Assembly (NCBI GenBank): GCA_028691795.1
Contig: JAQUYQ010000008.1
Span: 1-38,572, forward strand
From: Herbinix sp.
GTDB taxonomy: Bacteria; Bacillota; Clostridia; Lachnospirales; Lachnospiraceae
Direction: 5' to 3'
DNA length: 38,572 nucleotides
Shown: in pieces, positions 17,303-24,634 of the stretch
Layout of the letters: the number at the start of each line of letters is the position of its first letter
Numbering within the stretch: the stretch's first letter is position 1
Notes under the pieces: model-generated
The model's input: only the letters and a program-made list of their open reading frames with translations
What the model was told of the DNA's origin: nothing
The model's database searches: none
Translations under genes and position numbers: made by a program

Positions 17303-18547
17303 ATGGTATTGTTGGAATTGATTGCGGATAAGGAAAAATATCTTGATTTAGTTAAAAAGGAATGGCTGTCTGCTCCGGATGTTTTTCCGAGTTTTTTGAA
17401 TAACATTTCTAAAGAAACCAAAATAAAGAATGAGCATTATCTTCAAACTTTTTTCACTGATTTCGGGGACCAGTTAAAAAAGTATCGTAAAATTCCTATT
17501 GGACGAAAAAAATGGAGAAAAAAAACGATAAACCTGTTACAAGAAGTATTGTATAAGGAATCAATCATTGGTCTGCATCACTCTATGGATCATCAAACAA
17601 TAGACGCATTCGTCCAGGAAATCAAAGAATTTCTTCACCAAGTAAGAGAATTTGCACCTGAATTATCGTTTGCCGATATAGGACAGGCTATAAGAAATTA
17701 TATCGTGTACGCCATGTTTAAAGAACTCCATAATGTAAAATCGGGGTTTAATATAGCAGGTTTCGGTTACAGTATGCTTTATCCTTTCACCGATAATTAT
17801 ATTGACAGCAAAATATGCACCGAAAAGGAGAAGCAGGAATACAATCAAATCATACGTGACAAAATTAAAGGGAAGGATGTTCATCCTAAGACATTACATC
17901 AATCAAAAACATGTGAACTTCTTCAAGCAATCGAATCTGCATATCCAAGAGATTGTGATACTCAGGTCTTTCCACTGTTACTTATGATGCTGGAAGCACA
18001 AGAAACCAGTATAAAGCAACAAAGCAAAGATCTTTTGTTAACATACGAGGAAAGATTAAATATTTCCATATATAAGGGAGGAATATCAGTATTAATTGAT
18101 CGATTTTTTGTAAATAAAGAAATTACGGAAGCAGATTTGATCTTTTATCTTAGTTTTGGTTATTTTCTGCAGTTGGCTGACGATCTGCAAGATATTAAAG
18201 AAGATAGTACGCAGGGGCACTGCACTATTTTCACCTTAGACCTTAAATGCAGCCAGGAAGAAAAGGTAGTAAATAAAATGTTACATTTTGTTCATCAGAT
18301 AACCTACTCCTATCCTTCAGAAAATAATAGCTTCAAGTATTTTATCCTTTCTTCCTGTTATCAGCTTATCTATTCCTCCATTGCTGGAAGTAAGGAGTTT
18401 TTTTCGAGGGACTACTTAGATAGAATTGAAACATATCTACCTGTTACATATCCTTATTTAGATAAGTTATTAACAAATCGAATTGAAAATAGGGAGTTTA
18501 AAATTCAGGCTAACTATATGAATATAATGGATGAACTGATTAAATAA
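17303..18547 (+). CDS. Class I isoprenoid-synthase-like protein, substrate unknown
   Basis: 414 residues, helical, no signal peptide or membrane segment. Two Asp-rich motifs stand out: FTDNYID (D164, D168), preceded by GFGYSMLYP, and FLQLADDLQDIKED (D293, D294, D297, D301). The second closely matches the second metal-binding motif of prenyltransferases and squalene/phytoene synthases; the first resembles their DxxxD form. The spacing of about 130 residues and the helical context fit an all-alpha isoprenoid synthase fold with a divergent N-terminal region. Reaction and substrate cannot be told from sequence. No other terpenoid genes adjoin it. AAAGGTG precedes the ATG. Expressed alone from the promoter at 17241-17269. 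Confidence 0.7.
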   Translation: MVLLELIADKEKYLDLVKKEWLSAPDVFPSFLNNISKETKIKNEHYLQTFFTDFGDQLKKYRKIPIGRKKWRKKTINLLQEVLYKESIIGLHHSMDHQTIDAFVQEIKEFLHQVREFAPELSFADIGQAIRNYIVYAMFKELHNVKSGFNIAGFGYSMLYPFTDNYIDSKICTEKEKQEYNQIIRDKIKGKDVHPKTLHQSKTCELLQAIESAYPRDCDTQVFPLLLMMLEAQETSIKQQSKDLLLTYEERLNISIYKGGISVLIDRFFVNKEITEADLIFYLSFGYFLQLADDLQDIKEDSTQGHCTIFTLDLKCSQEEKVVNKMLHFVHQITYSYPSENNSFKYFILSSCYQLIYSSIAGSKEFFSRDYLDRIETYLPVTYPYLDKLLTNRIENREFKIQANYMNIMDELIK

Positions 18548-18628
18548 GCGGTATAAAGAAATGCTTTGAGTAAAGCTATGAATATACATCGGGTATCGTT
18601 TGCTGCATTGTCCACAGGAAATACCTTC

Positions 18629-18640
18629 TGCCGTAAGGCA
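18629..18640 (-). repeat. Orphan copy of the TGCCTTACGGCA hairpin
   Basis: On the minus strand TGCCTTACGGCAGAAGG is followed by TATTTCC instead of the usual AATGGAGG and start codon. The hairpin is identical to that before the DUF1456 gene, but no gene starts after it. Confidence 0.5.
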
Positions 18641-18651
18641 GTTAAAATTAA

Positions 18652-18691
18652 GGGAGTATAAGTAAGATTATAATTATATCTTACTTAACCC
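18652..18691. terminator. Hairpin between convergent genes
   Basis: AAGTAAGAT (18660-18668) and ATCTTACTT (18678-18686) pair perfectly, with an outer GGG/CCC pair. It sits between the isoprenoid-synthase-like gene (+) and the wall hydrolase gene (-). T runs are weak on both sides. Confidence 0.5.
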
Positions 18692-18719
18692 CCTCATTAT
18701 TGATCACACCGACATTTTC

Positions 18720-19280
18720 TTATTTAAACTGATGATTTCCAAATCGGAATTTATATCCTCTTAATCTACCACTAAAAGATAAGTATTTACTAAAATCTTT
18801 TTTCTCACCTGAAATCGTGAAACTCGTAATCCCATTTAATGCTGCTTTTGCTGCCTTAATACATTCCTTTTCGGCTTCTGAAGTAAAATTTCCTTTGTCA
18901 TATTCTGCTAGAGCCTTTTTTAAAGTACCATTCGTTACTGGGCTAAATTGATATTTTTGATAAACAACCTCTTTTAAAGTATCTGGGTATTTATCTGATC
19001 TTACTCTATTCATAACAACAATACCAACAGCCAGTTTTCCTCTATAGATTTCCCCTAAGGATTCACAATAGATTAGAGCTGATAATAATCTTAATTCCGC
19101 TTTTGTATAATTAACAGTGCTTACTACTTTGGTTGTTACTTCTTTATCTATAGAAACCTCGGTTGTACTTTCTTGTTCTTGATCTACAGTTGTATCTTCT
19201 GCTGCATATGCTTTGATATCGGTAAAGTTAAATAAAAGAACTCCAATAAACAAACACAATAATAACTTTCTGAATTTCAT
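18720..19280 (-). CDS. Secreted cell wall hydrolase, SleB/CwlJ type
   Basis: 186 residues. Signal peptide (LLLCLFIGVLLFNFT, cleavage near AYA-AE), an acidic Thr/Glu/Val linker to about residue 55, then a Hydrolase_2 domain. The domain has the family pattern LRLLSALIYCESLGEIYRGK (Glu73 as probable catalytic acid), VGIVVMNRV, and YQFSPVTNG. The family includes SleB and CwlJ, lytic enzymes that open the spore cortex at germination. Here there is no N-terminal peptidoglycan-binding repeat, so the exact role (cortex or vegetative wall) is open. AAGGAG precedes the ATG. Own promoter at 19399-19426. Confidence 0.88.
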   Translation of the reverse strand: MKFRKLLLCLFIGVLLFNFTDIKAYAAEDTTVDQEQESTTEVSIDKEVTTKVVSTVNYTKAELRLLSALIYCESLGEIYRGKLAVGIVVMNRVRSDKYPDTLKEVVYQKYQFSPVTNGTLKKALAEYDKGNFTSEAEKECIKAAKAALNGITSFTISGEKKDFSKYLSFSGRLRGYKFRFGNHQFK

Positions 19281-19398
19281 ATTAGTCTCCTTAACATCGC
19301 CAGATATTGATATATCACCCGACTTAGTTTATTAAATAATTAAAAATTTAAGACAAATTTATTTAAGCCTTTAACATTTAATTAATAATCTTGTAATA

Positions 19399-19426
19399 AT
19401 TATAACACATAAATTTAAAAAATCAA
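19399..19426 (-). promoter_or_regulatory. Promoter of the SleB-like hydrolase gene
   Basis: Minus strand: TTGATT (19421-19426), 16 bases, TATAAT (19399-19404). It would give a leader of about 110 nt. Confidence 0.6.
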
Positions 19427-19590
19427 GTGATTTTATCCATACCATGTGAAATTCAATATTTATACAATGATTATTTATTGAAATAATCACTATTGCTATA
19501 CTCGCAGCATTAGGAAACCTGTATAATTCTGTAAACTAAAGAGTTACTAAACCTTGAAAAAGTTTATGTCACATACCTTTATATCCAACG

Positions 19591-19623
19591 ACAGCGGCCT
19601 GTAATTAATTGACAGGCCACTGT
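19591..19623 (-). terminator. Terminator after the DEAD-box helicase gene
   Basis: ACAGCGGCCTGT (19591-19602) and ACAGGCCACTGT (19612-19623) form a 12-base stem with one G-U pair. It lies 16 bases beyond the helicase stop. The T run is weak in the helicase direction. Confidence 0.6.
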
Positions 19624-19638
19624 TCTTTCCGTTATATT

Positions 19639-21126
19639 TTATATCTTCTTTGAAAGCTTTTTATCTTTTCTACCTTGCACCATAGTTTTAAAATAACTCT
19701 TTTTCTCTTTCAGTTCGCCATCTGAAGTCATACGAAGTTTTTTCATTGATGATGGTTTATTTTGTAGCAAAGCTGATTGTTTTGAGGCTGTTTTTGGTGA
19801 AGTTGTTCCTTGTGAACTTGATCTTTGTGAGGATCCTTTTTGTGAAGTTCCTTTATGTGAACTTGACTTTTGTGAAATCGCTTTTGCCTCAGTTATCGAG
19901 GATGCTTTACGTGTTGTTTCTGTCTTTGATGAAGTCGTTCGTGATGACTCTCTCCTTGGCTGCGTAGTTTTAATGGCCGGAAAATTGTTAAGTAACGGAT
20001 AGGGATGATCTTTAACCTCGTTAATACGTTTTCCAATTAAGTTTTCTATATCGACAAGAAGTTCTTTCTCATCAAAATCGCAGAAGGTAATAGCTATTCC
20101 GCTAAGTCCTGCTCGACCGGTTCGACCGATACGATGTACATAAGTTTCGGGAACATTTGGTAAATCAAAATTTATTACATGAGATAGTTCGTCAATATCA
20201 ATTCCTCTTGCTGCAATATCTGTTGCAACCAGAACACGAAGTGTTTTATTTTTAAAATTGTTTAATGCAAGTTGGCGTGCTCCTTGGGATTTGTCACCAT
20301 GAATCGCTTGCGCATTTACTTTTTCTTTTGCCAATTGTCGTACAATTCGGTCTGCCCCATGCTTGGTACGAGTAAAAACGAGTGCAGAAACAATTGATTT
20401 ATCTTTCAAAATGTGTAACAGCAAGTCTTTCTTATTACTTTTATCAACATAGTAAAGATATTGCTCAATAGTATCTACAGTCGAAGACACTGGTGTTATT
20501 TCAATTTTAGCTGGATTTATCAAAATAGTATGTGACATCTTTGCTATAGCAGGAGGCATGGTAGCTGAGAAAAGCAGCGTTTGCCTTTTAGCTGGAATTT
20601 TCGCTATAATCTTATTTACATCATTAATAAATCCCATATCCAGCATACGATCCGCTTCATCCAATATAAATATTTTTATATATTTTAAATCAATTAGTTT
20701 CTGGTTAATTAAATCAATAAGTCGTCCAGGAGTAGCTACAAGTATATCCACACCGCGTTGTAACACTTCCTCTTGGGGCTTTTGTGAAACTCCTCCAAAG
20801 ATTACACCAAACTTTAAATTTGTATATTTTCCATAGGTAGAGTAGCTTTCAAAGATTTGAAGCGCAAGTTCTCTTGTTGGTGTAATAATCAGCGCTCTGA
20901 TATTTCTCTTAGAAGATGAGGGGACTTTTTCTTCATTAAGCAGTTGTAATGTTGGTATCGCAAAGGCAGCTGTCTTTCCCGTTCCAGTCTGTGCACATCC
21001 GAGTAGATCTCTGCCCTTTAATATAACCGGGATTGCCTTTTCCTGTATCGGTGTAGGCTCTGTATAATTTTCGTTTTCCAATGATTTAATTATTGCAGGT
21101 ATAATATTTAATTCTTTAAATTGCAT
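19639..21126 (-). CDS. DEAD-box ATP-dependent RNA helicase, RhlE-like
   Basis: 495 residues. It unwinds RNA duplexes, typically in ribosome assembly or mRNA turnover and cold adaptation. The Q motif (FKELNII... PTPIQ), Walker A AQTGTGKT (45-52), PTRELALQ, TPGR, DEAD (about 155), SAT, ARGIDI and HRIGRTGRAG are all present in order. After about residue 375 the core gives way to a basic, low-complexity tail rich in Ser, Lys, Gln and Thr with repeated SQK/SSQ units. It is likely disordered and RNA binding. AAGGAG lies four bases before the ATG. The gene lies downstream of the DUF1456 gene, separated by a perfect palindrome. Confidence 0.95.
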   Translation of the reverse strand: MQFKELNIIPAIIKSLENENYTEPTPIQEKAIPVILKGRDLLGCAQTGTGKTAAFAIPTLQLLNEEKVPSSSKRNIRALIITPTRELALQIFESYSTYGKYTNLKFGVIFGGVSQKPQEEVLQRGVDILVATPGRLIDLINQKLIDLKYIKIFILDEADRMLDMGFINDVNKIIAKIPAKRQTLLFSATMPPAIAKMSHTILINPAKIEITPVSSTVDTIEQYLYYVDKSNKKDLLLHILKDKSIVSALVFTRTKHGADRIVRQLAKEKVNAQAIHGDKSQGARQLALNNFKNKTLRVLVATDIAARGIDIDELSHVINFDLPNVPETYVHRIGRTGRAGLSGIAITFCDFDEKELLVDIENLIGKRINEVKDHPYPLLNNFPAIKTTQPRRESSRTTSSKTETTRKASSITEAKAISQKSSSHKGTSQKGSSQRSSSQGTTSPKTASKQSALLQNKPSSMKKLRMTSDGELKEKKSYFKTMVQGRKDKKLSKKI

Positions 21127-21202
21127 TTTTCTCCTTAATCTTCCTTAACAAATCTTTATAAGCATTCTTATTTTTATAATAAATCTTGAATAAAAAATAT
21201 TG

Positions 21203-21225
21203 AAATAATTTGAATCAAATTATTT
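21203..21225. promoter_or_regulatory. 23-base perfect palindrome between the DUF1456 and helicase genes
   Basis: AAATAATTTGA-A-TCAAATTATTT. In the leftward direction a T-rich stretch follows, so it may be a weak terminator of the DUF1456 gene; an operator in front of the helicase gene is the alternative. Confidence 0.5.
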
Positions 21226-21232
21226 ACCTATT

Positions 21233-21754
21233 CTATTTTCGATATCTTATTGCCAATCCCTTTAAAAAATTTCTTGCGTATCGATCTCCACATTCTTTAT
21301 AATTTCGTTGTCCTTCTTTTCTAAAGATAGCGCTTAATTCACCATTTGATAAATTAACACCTGTCTCATTTAATATAGAAAGAATATCCTCGCTAGTGAG
21401 TGATAGCGCAATCTTTACCTTCTTCATCATGACATTATTCACACTTTTATTATCTTTTATCATTAATACCGGTTTCTCGGGTTCCCCTTGTCTCGGTTCT
21501 TGTTTTCCTCTTTTAAAGATAATAAAACCATTTAAAAATGATTCAAACATATAATTATTGCATTTCTTCATATCCGCATGGGCTTCAAAATCATCATCCG
21601 ATTCAACGTCGCTACTTTTTTTTACCTTTAACAACATCCTTTGTAATTCTTCTTTTGTTACATCAATTCCACCTAATTTGAAAATATAAATCATATCATT
21701 ATCTTTTATATCCAAAGCATATCTTAATCTTATTAATATATCATTGTTGTTCAT
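21233..21754 (-). CDS. DUF1456 (YehS-like) protein
   Basis: 173 residues made of two copies of the DUF1456 unit. Each has the pattern NNDILIRLRYALDIKDNDMIYIFKL / KKVKIALSLTSEDILSIL, followed by a helix and an RNFL(K/N)G-type ending (FESFLNGF and ARNFLKGL). The family is found in many bacteria and is not biochemically characterised; helix-turn-helix-like nucleic-acid binding is only a guess. The ATG at 21754 has GGAGG close upstream, preceded by the TGCC-GGCA hairpin element. Confidence 0.85.
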   Translation of the reverse strand: MNNNDILIRLRYALDIKDNDMIYIFKLGGIDVTKEELQRMLLKVKKSSDVESDDDFEAHADMKKCNNYMFESFLNGFIIFKRGKQEPRQGEPEKPVLMIKDNKSVNNVMMKKVKIALSLTSEDILSILNETGVNLSNGELSAIFRKEGQRNYKECGDRYARNFLKGLAIRYRK

Positions 21755-21758
21755 TTAA

Positions 21759-21779
21759 CCTCCATGTTGCCGTAAGGCA
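21759..21779 (-). repeat. Hairpin-ATGGAGG element before the DUF1456 gene
   Basis: Minus strand: TGCC-TTAC-GGCA (21768-21779), then ACATGGAGG, then TTAA and the ATG at 21754. Same layout as the elements before serS and the DUF1801 gene. Confidence 0.7.
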
Positions 21780-22187
21780 GCTCATAATACTAAATGATGC
21801 TTAGTATATTCAACATTTTGAAAATGCTTTTTTTACTTAACGTCCACACATGTAAAATTTCTAATTTTAGCATCAGAAAACATTATATCACTTTGTTAGC
21901 TATAAGGCATCAATTAATTTTTCCAAATCCCAAAGTTCAGGTGTAATGATTCCGAAAAGAATACTAAACTTATACAGTAAATGCACTACATTATCTTTTA
22001 AAGTATTTACATTTATTAAATATTATCTAAATAGCTCTATAGCAACACAAAATGCACCCCAAATGTAAAATACTCTAACATTGGGATGCACTTTCTATTG
22101 CTACCAAACATTATTTCAAAATTCTTTATGCCATTTCATAATTACTTAAAGCAGTTCCTATCTCCGTGTAACAGCATGCTTTAATGC
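21780..22187. other. Intergenic region with a terminator and a short open frame
   Basis: It holds the HAD-gene terminator (22053-22090), a small stem TACTAA...TTAGTA near 21788-21807, and a minus-strand open frame (21900-22022, 40 codons) that reads like a protein end but lacks a ribosome binding site. Confidence 0.5.
22053..22090 (-). terminator. Terminator after the HAD phosphatase gene
   Basis: TGCACCCCAAATGT and ACATTGGGATGCA form a nearly perfect stem. TTTTGTGTT follows in the leftward direction. Confidence 0.6.
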
Positions 22188-23012
22188 CTATCTTAATATG
22201 TAATTATTAATCGCATAGGCTACACCTGACTCTTCATTAGATTTTGTAATATACTTTGCCTCTGTTTTTAGCTCCTCTACCGCATTCTCCATCGCGATTG
22301 GCATTCCCACACTTTGCAGTAAATCCATGTCATTGTAATTATCACCAAAGGCTATTACATCCTCAAGCTTAACCTTTAGTTTTTCTGCTAATACTGTTAT
22401 TGCCTTGCCTTTGGATGTATTGGAGGCCATAATATCTACCAAATCTTTGGCTGAACTGACTACGGTAAGCTTATCAATCTGCGAGAACTTATCAATAAGG
22501 TAGCCTACTTGTTCTTGATTATCACAGATTAATAGAACTTTTAAAACATCTATATCTTTTATAACTTCCATAACTGTATCATCTAAGTAGTTTACTTCAA
22601 ACCGTAAACTATTGTCTATACTTCTATTCATTTCCTCATATCTTAATAACCTTGGATTATTTCTGTTGGAGAAAACCACATCAGCCGTGTATAGAAGAAA
22701 ATTAATATTTTCTTCTATGCAAAACGTTAAAATATCCTCTACAATGTTATGATCCATTGCATTTGAATATACAATTTCATTCGTTTTGATATTTCGGATT
22801 AGTCCACCGTTACAAGCTATCACATGCCCTCTTAAATCTAATTGATGGATATAACGCTTTACCATTAGATCTAGTCTGCCGGAAGCAATCATTACTTCAG
22901 TACCGCTTTGCTGTAGCTTTTTCAATGCTTTCACATTTTCTTCGGTTATGATATCTTGAGAATTTAAAAGTGTTCCATCCATGTCACAAATACACCACTT
23001 ATATTTGTTCAA
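22188..23012 (-). CDS. Cof-type HAD-superfamily phosphatase
   Basis: 274 residues. A cytoplasmic Mg-dependent sugar-phosphate or nucleotide phosphatase of the Cof/YkrA group. Motif I CDMDGTLL (Asp10, Asp12) carries the nucleophile, ASGR is motif II, Lys of SKGKA is motif III, and GDNYNDMDLL is motif IV. The C2-type cap lies between about 80 and 190. The start codon is TTG at 23010-23012: GAGGTG lies seven bases upstream and the reading begins exactly at the fold's first strand. Substrate unknown. Monocistronic by spacing. Confidence 0.92.
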   Translation of the reverse strand: MNKYKWCICDMDGTLLNSQDIITEENVKALKKLQQSGTEVMIASGRLDLMVKRYIHQLDLRGHVIACNGGLIRNIKTNEIVYSNAMDHNIVEDILTFCIEENINFLLYTADVVFSNRNNPRLLRYEEMNRSIDNSLRFEVNYLDDTVMEVIKDIDVLKVLLICDNQEQVGYLIDKFSQIDKLTVVSSAKDLVDIMASNTSKGKAITVLAEKLKVKLEDVIAFGDNYNDMDLLQSVGMPIAMENAVEELKTEAKYITKSNEESGVAYAINNYILR

Positions 23013-23081
23013 CCACTGTCACCTCTCACTGTTTACCATTGTAACTGAGTTTTCACTTAACTTATTTATACTCAGGCAATA

Positions 23082-23111
23082 AACATATCATAGGATAGAA
23101 CAAAATTGCAA
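23082..23111 (-). promoter_or_regulatory. Possible promoter of the HAD phosphatase gene
   Basis: Minus strand: TTGCAA (23106-23111), 18 bases, TATGTT (23082-23087). Confidence 0.4.
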
Positions 23112-23138
23112 GTGATATTTATAAATTATGTCAGATAA

Positions 23139-24050
23139 TTAGTTTCCTATCCTTTTTTCATTGTGGTATCGCCCTTTGCCAAACCTTTTCCTATATCCAC
23201 ATTTTCTGCAAAGCTCTTCTACTGCTTCTCGTCTTGAAAAACCCTGGGTTATACTATTTGCTCTATCACTTTCTATTATATTTGAAAAATGAGTTAAATT
23301 AATATTACCCAAATTAATGACTCCCTCACCATCCAGACAACAAGGTACTACTGTTCCGTCTACTAATATTGCAATTTGGTTTCTAAGACCATAACAGAAA
23401 CCACTTCCATCGTCCTCTTGCTCTTCTAAGTCAGGCCAATCAAATTTATGATCCTGATTCAAATAAATTCCTTCTGCTATTTTCACGCCCCTGCCTGGAA
23501 CGACTTTTTCCTGTATTTTATAGGGAAGCTTGAATTCCTTTTCAATTACCTCCAGTATCTCGGTGTTACGGCACTTTTCCAAGTTAACCGCATTGTTTTC
23601 TTCCAAATTCCATAGTCTTAACGATATAAGAAGCTGTGATTTATCTCTGGCTTCTTTTACAAAAGATAGAATGTTATCAATATATTCCTCTTTATTTTTG
23701 TACCCAGTATTTCCATCAAAGCTATGCAAGGAAAAGTTAATCTGTCTTAGTGACGGCTTCATGATAAGCTTATCCTTCACCTTATTAATCAGTGTTCCAT
23801 TCGTAGTGATATTAACCTTAAATCCTTTTTCATAACTTAAATCTAAAAATTTATCCAGTTCAGGATGAAGGAGGGGTTCACCCTTAACATGCAAATAAAT
23901 ATACTCGGTATGCGCCTTTATCTGATCTAATATTGTGCTAAATGTTTCAATACTCATAAATTCTTGCTTACGTTTTGTCTGCGGGCAAAAGTCACATTTG
24001 AGATTACATACATTCGTTATTTCAATATAGCATTTTTTGAATTGTATCAC
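23139..24050 (-). CDS. Radical SAM protein with SPASM-like C-terminus
   Basis: 303 residues. The [4Fe-4S]-SAM motif CNLKCDFC (Cys15, 19, 22) is at the N-terminus, followed by GEP (HVKGEPLLHP) and a TNGT strand as in the family's TIM barrel. A C-terminal group of cysteines (FCYGL, PCCLDGEG, LCRKCGY) looks like a SPASM or twitch auxiliary cluster domain, as in enzymes that modify peptides or act in cofactor maturation. No precursor peptide or partner lies next to it, so the substrate is unknown. The start is GTG at 24048-24050; AGGG lies about nine bases upstream. The last residues (RKRFGKGRYHNEKR) are strongly basic. Confidence 0.88.
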   Translation of the reverse strand: MIQFKKCYIEITNVCNLKCDFCPQTKRKQEFMSIETFSTILDQIKAHTEYIYLHVKGEPLLHPELDKFLDLSYEKGFKVNITTNGTLINKVKDKLIMKPSLRQINFSLHSFDGNTGYKNKEEYIDNILSFVKEARDKSQLLISLRLWNLEENNAVNLEKCRNTEILEVIEKEFKLPYKIQEKVVPGRGVKIAEGIYLNQDHKFDWPDLEEQEDDGSGFCYGLRNQIAILVDGTVVPCCLDGEGVINLGNINLTHFSNIIESDRANSITQGFSRREAVEELCRKCGYRKRFGKGRYHNEKRIGN

Positions 24051-24192
24051 TTATTTTTTCCCTGCCTTCTACTTATTTTTTCAGCATTTCTCCTATGACA
24101 TAAGGATATTATCATTACTGCGTTAAGAAGAATAATTCATTTACTTAAGGTAAATGCTATCAATGAAATATAATAAAAAGGAGATTAACTCT

Positions 24193-24372
24193 ATGAATAG
24201 AACACGTGCAAGTGAAATTGCATCTTCAGCTGAAATGGTAAACGTAAACTATGATGGCAGACCTATTTATATTGAACATATTAACCCTAATAGAGATACT
24301 GCCAGTATTCATTTCCTTAGTCAACCGGAAAACAGCCAAGAAGTTCAGTTAACTCAGCTAGTAGAACCTTAG
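24193..24372 (+). CDS. sspH: Small acid-soluble spore protein, H type
   Basis: 59 residues starting MNRTRASEIASSAEMVNV. The pattern RA.EI..S.EMVNVNYDGRPIYIEHI and the ending SQPENSQEVQLTQL match the SspH family, minor DNA-associated proteins made in the forespore. AAGGAG lies nine bases before the ATG. It shows that the organism forms endospores. Followed by a strong shared terminator. Confidence 0.92.
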   Translation: MNRTRASEIASSAEMVNVNYDGRPIYIEHINPNRDTASIHFLSQPENSQEVQLTQLVEP

Positions 24373-24476
24373 AAAATATTTTGTTAATAAATCATATTTA
24401 TTAATAACTTACAACATGAACTACAGGTTTTTGAGTGTCATTGAAGAGTATATCGTCTGATATTTACTTTTTTGTA

Positions 24477-24524
24477 ATACCAAGAAGAGCAGTAACCTTA
24501 TATTGTCACTGCTCTTCTTGGTAT
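24477..24524. terminator. Strong bidirectional terminator
   Basis: A perfect 17-base stem: ATACCAAGAAGAGCAGT (24477-24493) with its complement at 24508-24524. It lies between sspH (+) and the phosphohexomutase gene (-). Confidence 0.85.
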
Positions 24525-24553
24525 TTATAACTAGTGAAACAGCCTACAGTTAA

Positions 24554-24604
24554 ATTCATGACAATTGCATTCATGACAATTGAATTAGATTTTTAATTCA
24601 ATTG
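24554..24604. repeat. 15-base tandem duplication leading into a perfect hairpin
   Basis: ATTCATGACAATTG occurs at 24554-24567 and again at 24569-24582. The second copy overlaps the left arm of CAATTGAATTA...TAATTCAATTG (24577-24604, 11 perfect pairs). It lies just after the phosphohexomutase stop codon. Confidence 0.7.
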
Positions 24605-24634
24605 TATGCCGATTTCATTATAGGCAGTTTCATC

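Larger units (their letters stand above)
19281..19638. other. Intergenic region between the hydrolase and helicase genes
   Basis: It contains the hydrolase promoter and the terminator hairpin of the helicase gene. The remaining AT-rich sequence shows no supported gene. Confidence 0.6.

Noticed and set aside
19746-19967. 73-codon plus-strand frame rich in Val, Leu and Phe
   Set aside because: Antisense of the Ser/Lys/Gln-rich helicase tail.
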